DNA from: Oligoflexia bacterium
Lineage (GTDB): Bacteria; Bdellovibrionota; Bdellovibrionia; JABDDW01
Direction of reading: 5' to 3'
NCBI GenBank assembly: GCA_020847095.1
Contig: JADLCR010000015.1
Coordinates: 1-36,810, forward strand
DNA length: 36,810 nucleotides
The stretch's first letter is position 1. Each line of letters begins with the position of its first letter. Below are positions 1 through 4,968 of the stretch, piece after piece. Under the pieces are notes generated by a model. That model was not told the origin of the DNA. It ran no database searches and saw nothing but the letters and a program-made list of their open reading frames with translations. A program made the translations under genes and the position numbers.

Positions 1-44
1 CCTTGAGGCGGCGGCTGGCCGTCCTTGGCCAGAGCCTCCCCTTC

Positions 45-131
45 GCCAAAGTCTGCAAGCCCGCTACTTTGAGATGCAGTAAGTTCTCAGTGTAAGCAAT
101 TGAGCACTTGGCAGAGCAAGCTTGTCGCAGG
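45..131. repeat. 87-bp direct repeat, copy 1
   Basis: This 87-bp sequence recurs in the same orientation at 718-804 with only two base differences, so the two are recent copies or are kept alike by gene conversion. A more divergent version of its second half is seen around 4017-4085. No reading frame or known element was recognised in it. Confidence 0.85.
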
Positions 132-155
132 AGTGCCGCGAAACTGAGTTGCTAT

Positions 156-275
156 TTTGGCATCAGGAGGATCGGGCTATTTCGTTGGCGGGCTCTCGTG
201 GGCAGGATGCCCGAGTTACGAGCCGAGCCCGGAGGGCGTCCCGCCAGAGAAAGAGCTCGAACTCCTTAGGTCAAG
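156..275. repeat. 120-bp palindromic repeat, copy 1 (decayed 3' end)
   Basis: This is a 120-bp unit that begins TTTGGCATCAGGAG. In the other copies it ends in the inverse, CTCCTGATGCCAAA. Here the 3' arm has decayed to CTCCTTAGGTCAAG. The interior contains nested inverted segments, including GGGCA-GGA-TGCCC and CTCGTG/CACGAG, so the whole unit can fold into one long imperfect hairpin or cruciform. Near-identical copies lie at 4109-4228 and 4811-4930. Confidence 0.85.
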
Positions 276-276
276 A

Positions 277-337
277 TGGAGGGCGTCTTGCTCGCAGTAG
301 AATTGCAACCCAGCTTTACTAAAAGGACCTGTGTCTC
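277..337. repeat. Inverted half-copy of 122-bp palindromic repeat
   Basis: This segment is close to the reverse complement of the left half of the second palindromic family (seen at 3865-3986 and 4642-4758), including the arm CCAGCTTTACTAAAAGGACC. It abuts the decayed end of the 120-bp unit at 156-275, suggesting rearrangement between repeats. Confidence 0.7.
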
Positions 338-432
338 AAAGTAGGTCTGTTTAGCAAAGTCGCGGTTGCATTTCTTGAAGACCAACCGGACGCGCCTAAT
401 CAGTTAATGGGTTCCTCAGATTTGGCACTGCT

Positions 433-464
433 TGAAAAGCAAAATGCCGGGCGAGGCCGGCATT
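433..464 (-). terminator. Rho-independent terminator (minus strand)
   Basis: On the minus strand an 8-bp GC-rich stem, AATGCCGG/CCGGCATT with a six-base loop, is followed by a T-rich tail (TTTTGCTTTTC). It would end transcripts coming from the minus-strand gene pair 2284-3681 and 974-2269, leaving a 3' region of about 500 nt. The plus strand has no matching T tract, so it appears to act in one direction. Confidence 0.65.
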
Positions 465-675
465 GAGTGATCTCCTTTTTGAAGGGAGGTCGATATGAAA
501 AAAACACCCTACTTTTCATATCGGAATAAACGAGCCAAACTTAAGTATTTCATAAACCTTCAATACTTAATGACCTTATTAAGGCTTATCGAAATACTCT
601 TGCGGTTCATCTTTTTCAAACTGGGCTAAGCGGAGTTTACCCAAGCCATCTGAGATCTTAGATGTCACCTCGCCC
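443..675. repeat. 233-bp structured duplicated unit, copy 1
   Basis: A 233-nt segment with an equal-length, highly similar copy at 4356-4588. Similarity continues more weakly for about 100 bp to the left of both. It contains several inverted repeats: AATGCCGG/CCGGCATT (443-464); a hairpin pairing a CTCC stretch with GGAGG; CGATATGAAAA/TTTTCATATCG; and GTATTTC/GAAATAC flanked by GAGCC/GGTTC. Differences between the copies cluster in the predicted loops. The final 45 or so bases are nearly invariant. Read on the minus strand it ends in a terminator; read on the plus strand it carries a 44-codon frame (495-629). It could be a structured RNA, a small protein gene, or both. Confidence 0.75.
495..629 (+). 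CDS. Candidate 44-aa small protein, copy 1
   Basis: ATG at 495 follows a perfect GGAGG (485-489) by five bases, and the frame runs 44 codons to TAA. The peptide starts MKKTPYFSYRNKR, so it is basic at the N-terminus, and then becomes a hydrophobic, probably helical stretch ending RFIFFKLG. The second copy at 4408-4542 keeps the same start, stop and length with no indels. Of 13 differing codons, five changes are synonymous. The Shine-Dalgarno sequence is paired in a hairpin with an upstream CTCC stretch, and the ATG lies in a second hairpin, as in translationally silenced small toxins. Against coding: conservation continues past the stop and differences sit in RNA loops. I do not recognise the family. 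Confidence 0.4.
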   Translation: MKKTPYFSYRNKRAKLKYFINLQYLMTLLRLIEILLRFIFFKLG

Positions 676-686
676 CCTATCAATCG

Positions 687-701
687 GCCGCCGCCTCAAG
701 G
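687..701. repeat. 15-bp inverted repeat partner of positions 1-15
   Basis: GCCGCCGCCTCAAGG here is the exact reverse complement of bases 1-15. The two arms bracket most of repeat island 1, including the 120-bp unit and the 233-bp unit. Confidence 0.7.
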
Positions 702-717
702 ATGAGTTTTCCCCGGA

Positions 718-804
718 GCCAAAGTCTGCAAGCCCGCTACTTTGAGATGCAGTAAGTTCTCAGTGTAAGCAATTGAGCCCTTGGCAGAACAAGCTTGTCG
801 CAGG
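718..804. repeat. 87-bp direct repeat, copy 2
   Basis: Second copy of the 87-bp repeat at 45-131, differing by two bases. Each copy lies a short distance after one arm of a 15-bp inverted pair (1-15 and 687-701), so the repeat may belong to a larger unit that is cut by the left edge of the window. Confidence 0.85.
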
Positions 805-973
805 GGAGCCTCTGACCATGGATGGGAAGCGGCATCTACGGATGGATTTTCCCCGAAGACAAGGTTGGCTGCCAAGGGATCAAAAGCAACGTCTTCCGCA
901 AGAAAAATAGCACGAACTCCTGATGCCAAAGTATGAAAGCCCGACCTAGTTTGAGGGTTGAAAGTGTTGTGGA

Positions 974-2269
974 TTAATTGCGCCGAGTTGATGAGGCCGG
1001 CGCATTAGGAGGTAAGAAAGACCCGGCCCGGTGTCGCGTTTGATAGCGCCTAGAAACCATTCCGAAAAGGTCATCACCAGCCACTCCGACCGACTCGCCG
1101 GAGGCCAAGGTGCGCGTTAGTCCATTGACGTTACCTTCTTCTCTCTTCTCGTTTCCAAAAAGCCCATCAAGTGGATTTCCCGATCCGCCGCCGCTACGGC
1201 CAAATCCACCGCCCCCTCCACCGCCATCTTCAAAGTCAACGCCTGAAACGCCGAATTTGTCTTGCAGGCCACGTCGGATCCTGCCAAGACCCGCATCTAC
1301 TTGCGGTATTCCGGTGTTAAATCCTGATGAACCACGACTACCGCCCGCTCCACCGCCCAACACTCGATTAGCATTTTCGGCTAATTCGGGATTATTCAAA
1401 AGGGAATTAACCTGCCCTTGATCGGAAAAATCTATCCCCGCCCCATTTGCTGCATTGGCTAAATCAGGAATATAGTTTTGTAAATCGGGCGGCAATTGAG
1501 AAGCAAATTCGGGAGTCAGCGCATTGTTACTTCCAAACACATCATCCATAGTAGGCGTTGCTGCGGGGGACACTTGAGGATTTTCACCTAATTCCGGAAT
1601 TTCAAATGAAGCAAGATTGGGCTGTTGACCTGCAATTAGACCCTCATTGGCATTACGATTGGTAAGAAATGAGTAAACATGAAAAGCGGCGCCAACTAAG
1701 CAAGCCTTGCCAACCATGCAGAGAGTGGAACCCATGGGCGAAGCTTGACATGCAGGAACAGGTGGAATCGCCGCAGTTACGGCATCGGCTCCTGGAGCCG
1801 GCGCCGGAGGAGGTGCCGATGCTGCTCCTGGGGGACAGCACATTCTTGTTAACCCTACACCCACTCCAATTTCGGCCACAATCGCAATGATATTTTTTCG
1901 CACTTCCGCCTTATGAGTGTCTCTGAGACTCTCACTTTCGCGGCGATTGGCATCGGCCACACGTCGGCACTCCGCCAAATTTAATTCAAGGTTTTCTTGC
2001 GCACGTTGCTTACATGTTTCTAAGTACTCGGAATTAGGTGTTGCACCTTCTCTGCCATATCGATCTTCGCATTGGCGCAAGGCTTCTGTATGCCGACGAG
2101 TGACTTCGGCTGTGCATGTGGGATCCACATTACCTGACGGTCGTGCGGGCGCTCCACCACCGGGCCGTTGAGGGGTGGTGGACTCACCGTCATTTTCTAA
2201 AACAGCAAAAGCCTGTGATGGTGCCACCAACGACAGAATCAAAATCACTTTTAAAAACTTATGGCCCAT
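974..2269 (-). CDS. Exported glycine-rich protein, function unknown
   Basis: This 431-residue protein begins with a basic residue, a hydrophobic stretch and a cleavage-like SQAFA, which together read as a Sec signal peptide. A charged, helix-prone part with spaced cysteines follows (about residues 50-110), then a hydrophobic stretch with paired Cys and Ala/Pro residues (about 125-200). A central section rich in Asn/Pro/Leu comes next. The final part is strongly glycine-rich (about 300-375). AAGGAAGAG upstream of the ATG is a fair ribosome site. It starts 14 bases after the stop of the 465-residue gene at 2284-3681, so the two form an operon and share a signal peptide/Cys/Gly-rich plan. I do not recognise a family. 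A surface or periplasmic role is inference only. Confidence 0.8.
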   Translation of the reverse strand: MGHKFLKVILILSLVAPSQAFAVLENDGESTTPQRPGGGAPARPSGNVDPTCTAEVTRRHTEALRQCEDRYGREGATPNSEYLETCKQRAQENLELNLAECRRVADANRRESESLRDTHKAEVRKNIIAIVAEIGVGVGLTRMCCPPGAASAPPPAPAPGADAVTAAIPPVPACQASPMGSTLCMVGKACLVGAAFHVYSFLTNRNANEGLIAGQQPNLASFEIPELGENPQVSPAATPTMDDVFGSNNALTPEFASQLPPDLQNYIPDLANAANGAGIDFSDQGQVNSLLNNPELAENANRVLGGGAGGSRGSSGFNTGIPQVDAGLGRIRRGLQDKFGVSGVDFEDGGGGGGGFGRSGGGSGNPLDGLFGNEKREEGNVNGLTRTLASGESVGVAGDDLFGMVSRRYQTRHRAGSFLPPNAPASSTRRN

Positions 2270-2283
2270 TACAAATCTCTTCC

Positions 2284-3681
2284 TTACGATCCAGGTTTTA
2301 GCGCAGGACGCTTTTTATTCATCATGCGATTGATTTTTTCAAAGTTGCTAAGTCCATCAGCTGCCGTGATTCCATTGGCCGAAGCCAAAGCCGCAGGATC
2401 GCGCTTGGCCGGATCAAGTTCTCCGCCCGGGAGATATTTTGATAGATCCGCACCGGCTTCTGCACCGCCAGCGCCACCAGCACCTGGAAATCCCGCACCG
2501 CCGGGGCCAAAGCCTCCGCCCATGCCGCCGCCACTAGCGCCGGTTAATCCTTTTTCAATATCGGTTTTGTAGCCGCCCTTGCCGTCGCCTTCTTTTCCAG
2601 CGCTGCCCGGTCCACCAGGATAAGCGCCAAGACCACCAAAGCCTCCGCCACCACCGCCATCGTCGTTAGATAAAAATGGAGAGCCTTTGCCTTCTGATCC
2701 AACACCGGCAAACTCTCCGTTTTTGGGCTCATTCAACAAGTCATCGGGAATAAAATCTGACGGATTAAAACCCGGCTCCGAAAGATCGCCAGGCATTCCA
2801 TCAGAGTTGGCAACGCCACCTCCATCGATACCACCGGGATCAAGCGGAGGAATTTCCCCGCCGGGACAGGTTTTATTATAGTCGGGCTTTTTTTGATTTA
2901 AGGGATTCGCGCAATAGGCCGGACATCGGGGATTATTTTCCGCGTCGGGCTGCATACACTCCACGCATGTCGGTTCAAATTTATGAACGGGATTTAAACA
3001 ATAGTCTTTACAGCGAGGATTGTCTCTTGCGCCTGCCGTGCCTGGCTTACAGTTGTCATAATCATTCACATATTGTTCGCAGCGCCGCCCTTCGTTAGAT
3101 GCCGCTTGTGCCTGCGCGTACGCCGCAGCAGCTCCACCAACCCCAACGGCCGCTAAGGCACCTGTGCTACACGATCGAGAAATCTGTTGCCCCTTGGTAT
3201 TAGTTTCAACATCAACGCCGGCAGCACTCAATCGACTGGCATTACAAACCGAACGGCATCGCATAACCGCACCGACGCAAGCCGCTGCAGCAAGTCCTGA
3301 AGTAATTTTGGCAACCTTAGCGCCCGAAATCATTGCCCTACAATGAGCGAGCATAGAATTTTCTTGCCCGACAACTTCGCGACCAGCAGCGGCTCCGGCA
3401 AGTTGGCCACCAACATTTGCGATTACTCCACCGCTAACACAAGCTCTTTCAGCCGTTGAGTACGCTGACTCACAAGCATTAATAGCATCTTGCCTTTTTT
3501 GCGCCTCAGTTCTCTCTCTACTATCCGCTCTTAACGCATTCACGACATCTTCGGGCGAAACTTGCGGTGATCCCGCAGGTGACGGTGTGGGAGATGGATC
3601 GGCATTCAACGTAGGACTTTGGAGAAACATTAATGCCTCAATAACGATTAGGAATATGAGGAATGTTGATCTAACATTCAT
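2284..3681 (-). CDS. Exported Cys- and Gly-rich protein, function unknown
   Basis: A 465-residue protein with an N-terminal hydrophobic segment consistent with a signal peptide or anchor. A Pro/Ser-rich linker follows (PSPTPSPAGSP), then an Ala/Cys-containing helical part (about 60-195). Two tandem cysteine motifs lie at about 195-270, each reading NPRCxxYCxNP followed by further cysteines. The last 200 residues are dominated by Gly, Asp and Pro, with several poly-Gly runs. GGAGG nine bases before the ATG is a good ribosome site. It is first in an operon with 974-2269, and the pair lies between two repeat islands. The exported, disulfide-capable, low-complexity make-up suggests a cell-envelope or secreted protein, but no known family was recognised. 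Confidence 0.8.
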   Translation of the reverse strand: MNVRSTFLIFLIVIEALMFLQSPTLNADPSPTPSPAGSPQVSPEDVVNALRADSRERTEAQKRQDAINACESAYSTAERACVSGGVIANVGGQLAGAAAGREVVGQENSMLAHCRAMISGAKVAKITSGLAAAACVGAVMRCRSVCNASRLSAAGVDVETNTKGQQISRSCSTGALAAVGVGGAAAAYAQAQAASNEGRRCEQYVNDYDNCKPGTAGARDNPRCKDYCLNPVHKFEPTCVECMQPDAENNPRCPAYCANPLNQKKPDYNKTCPGGEIPPLDPGGIDGGGVANSDGMPGDLSEPGFNPSDFIPDDLLNEPKNGEFAGVGSEGKGSPFLSNDDGGGGGGFGGLGAYPGGPGSAGKEGDGKGGYKTDIEKGLTGASGGGMGGGFGPGGAGFPGAGGAGGAEAGADLSKYLPGGELDPAKRDPAALASANGITAADGLSNFEKINRMMNKKRPALKPGS

Positions 3682-3864
3682 GTTCGGTAGCCTCCGCCTA
3701 TTTACCCAATCATTTGATCGGTAGGCGGGGCTTTGGTCTTAAGACCTAATGCTGGTTTTTTTGATCAAAAATCGTCTAAAACTTCGACAGCCCCGCTCTC
3801 AAATCCATCCAATTCCTCTCAAAGCGGACGAGCCTGCAATCCCGCTGCTTTGAAAGCTATTTCA

Positions 3865-3986
3865 TTTTAGTAAAGCAGGTTTGCAATTCTCTCCGAGCAA
3901 GACGCCCTCCATGGCTCGACCGATTCGGAGGCCCTCCTGGCATCGGAGCTTGCTCTTCGAGAACCGCAACTCCTGCTTTACTAAAA
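3865..3986. repeat. 122-bp palindromic repeat, copy 1
   Basis: The ends TTTTAGTAAAGCAGG and CCTGCTTTACTAAAA are perfect 15-bp inverted repeats. The interior has further paired segments such as GAGCAAG/CTTGCTC. The copy at 4642-4758 has AGCTGG/CCAGCT where this one has AGCAGG/CCTGCT, a double change that preserves pairing. Confidence 0.85.
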
Positions 3987-4108
3987 GGACCTGTGTCTTA
4001 AAGCAGACGGGCTTTTAGACTTTGAGACGCAGCAACTTCTCGGGGTGAGAATTTTAGCCCTTGGCAGAGCAAGCTTGTCGCAGAGGAGCCTTCGAAGTGT
4101 GTTGCTAT

Positions 4109-4228
4109 TTTGGCATCAGGAGGATCGGGCTTTTTCGTCGGCGGGCTCTCGTGGGCAGGATGCCCGAGTCACGAGCCGAGCCCGGAGGGCGTCCCGCCAG
4201 AGAAAGAGCACGAACTCCTGATGCCAAA
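4109..4228. repeat. 120-bp palindromic repeat, copy 2 (intact ends)
   Basis: This copy has perfect 14-bp inverted ends, TTTGGCATCAGGAG and CTCCTGATGCCAAA. Its 92-bp interior is identical to that of the copy at 4811-4930. Size and ends resemble a small non-autonomous mobile or REP-type element. No target-site duplication was established. Confidence 0.85.
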
Positions 4229-4345
4229 GTTTGCAAGCCCGTCTGCTTTGAGAGTAAGTCTGTTTAACGAAGTCACAATTGCCTCTCTCGAATACCATCC
4301 GGACGCGAAGAATTAGTTTAGGGGCTCATTAGACTTGGCACTACT

Positions 4346-4377
4346 TGAAAAGAAAAATGCCGGGCGAGGCCGGCATT
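4346..4377 (-). terminator. Rho-independent terminator (minus strand)
   Basis: The same 8-bp stem as at 433-464, AATGCCGG/CCGGCATT, is followed on the minus strand by TTTTTCTTTTC. It would end transcripts from the Tad-like gene at 4969-7026, leaving about 600 nt of repeat-filled 3' region that runs antisense to the small frame at 4408-4542. Confidence 0.7.
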
Positions 4378-4588
4378 GAGTGATCTCCTTTTTGAAAGGA
4401 GGTCGATATGAAAAAACAACACTATTTTTCATATCGGAACAAACGAGCCAAACTTAAGTATTTCATAAGCCTTCAAAACCTTATGACTGCAATGCGGCTT
4501 TTTGAAATACTCGTGCGGTTCATCTTTTTCAAACTGGGCTAAGCGGAGTTTACCCAAGCCATCTGAGATCTAAGATGTCGCCTCGCCC
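4356..4588. repeat. 233-bp structured duplicated unit, copy 2
   Basis: This is the second copy of the unit at 443-675, identical in length. All main stems are retained. In the GTATTTC/GAAATAC stem, one A-C mismatch of copy 1 is replaced by a G-C pair, and the CTCC/GGAGG hairpin has an A-U pair where copy 1 has a wobble. Both copies lie in the downstream region of a minus-strand gene, here the Tad-like gene ending at 4969. Confidence 0.75.
4408..4542 (+). CDS. Candidate 44-aa small protein, copy 2
   Basis: ATG at 4408 lies five bases after GGAGG (4398-4402) and the frame has 44 codons. The peptide starts MKKQHYFSYRNKR and ends RFIFFKLG, matching the frame at 495-629 except for eight substitutions. 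In RNA, bases 4383-4391 can pair with 4395-4403 (nine pairs, three-base loop) and would hide the whole Shine-Dalgarno site. The start codon is in a second stem closed by CGATATGAAAA/TTTTCATATCG. A basic head with a hydrophobic helical tail would fit a small membrane-active peptide. The alternative is that the frame is fortuitous within a structured minus-strand RNA. Confidence 0.4.
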   Translation: MKKQHYFSYRNKRAKLKYFISLQNLMTAMRLFEILVRFIFFKLG

Positions 4589-4641
4589 TTCATTAAGACG
4601 CCCTGTCTTCGGGGAAAATCCTTGCTATAAGACACAGGTCC

Positions 4642-4758
4642 TTTTAGTAAAGCTGGGTTGCAATTCTCTCCGAGCAAGACGCCCTCCATGGCTCGACCGA
4701 TTCGGAGGCCCTCCTGGCATCGGAGCTTGCTCTTCGAGAATCACAACTCCAGCTTTAC
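4642..4758. repeat. 122-bp palindromic repeat, copy 2
   Basis: The left arm is TTTTAGTAAAGCTGG and the right arm starts CCAGCTTTAC. The outer part of the right arm has decayed. To the left, GACACAGGTCC extends the unit and matches the inverse of what follows copy 1 at 3987-3997, so the full palindrome was probably longer. Confidence 0.8.
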
Positions 4759-4810
4759 AAATAAACTAAGTCTCAAAGCAAAAGGGCCTGCTTCTGAAGT
4801 GTTTTGCTGT

Positions 4811-4930
4811 TTTGGCATCAGGAGGATCGGGCTTTTTCGTCGGCGGGCTCTCGTGGGCAGGATGCCCGAGTCACGAGCCGAGCCCGGAGGGCGTCCCGCC
4901 AGAGAAAGAGCACGAACTCCTGATGCCAGA
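4811..4930. repeat. 120-bp palindromic repeat, copy 3
   Basis: The ends are TTTGGCATCAGGAG and CTCCTGATGCCAGA, with one mismatch against a perfect inverted pair. The interior is identical to the copy at 4109-4228. It lies 38 bp beyond the stop of the Tad-like gene. Confidence 0.85.
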
Positions 4931-4968
4931 GTTTGCAAGCCCGTCTGCTTTGAGAGGAAGTCTCTTTA

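Larger units (their letters stand above)
1..973. repeat. Repeat island 1 (gene-poor)
   Basis: This 973-bp stretch has no conventional gene. It holds, in order, a 15-bp sequence (1-15) whose exact inverse is at 687-701, an 87-bp direct repeat (45-131, again at 718-804), a 120-bp palindromic unit (156-275), an inverted half-copy of a second palindromic family (277-337), the first copy of a 233-bp structured unit (443-675), and a loose 3' end of the 120-bp unit (917-930). Related pieces form a second island at 3828-4968. The minus-strand gene ending at 974 would be transcribed into this island, with a terminator-like hairpin at 433-464. Confidence 0.8.
3682..4968. repeat. Repeat island 2 (gene-poor)
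   Basis: This 1.29-kb stretch between two minus-strand genes holds a leader region for the 3681 gene, with a perfect GGTCTT/AAGACC palindrome at 3735-3746. After it come a 122-bp palindromic unit (3865-3986), a 120-bp palindromic unit (4109-4228), the second 233-bp structured unit (4356-4588), another 122-bp unit (4642-4758) and another 120-bp unit (4811-4930). Bases 4604-4621 are the exact inverse of 844-861 in island 1. No conventional gene was seen; apparent frames of 60-105 codons lie inside the repeats. Confidence 0.8.

Noticed and set aside
3682-3864. Riboswitch before the 465-residue gene
   Set aside because: Inverted repeats are present, but no c-di-GMP, preQ1 or other conserved aptamer core was found.
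156-4930. Integron attC sites as explanation for the palindromic units
   Set aside because: The size is similar, but the GTTRRRY/RYYYAAC end boxes are absent and there is no integrase.
1-4968. CRISPR array
   Set aside because: Repeats are 87-233 bp and irregularly spaced, with no short repeat-spacer pattern and no cas genes.
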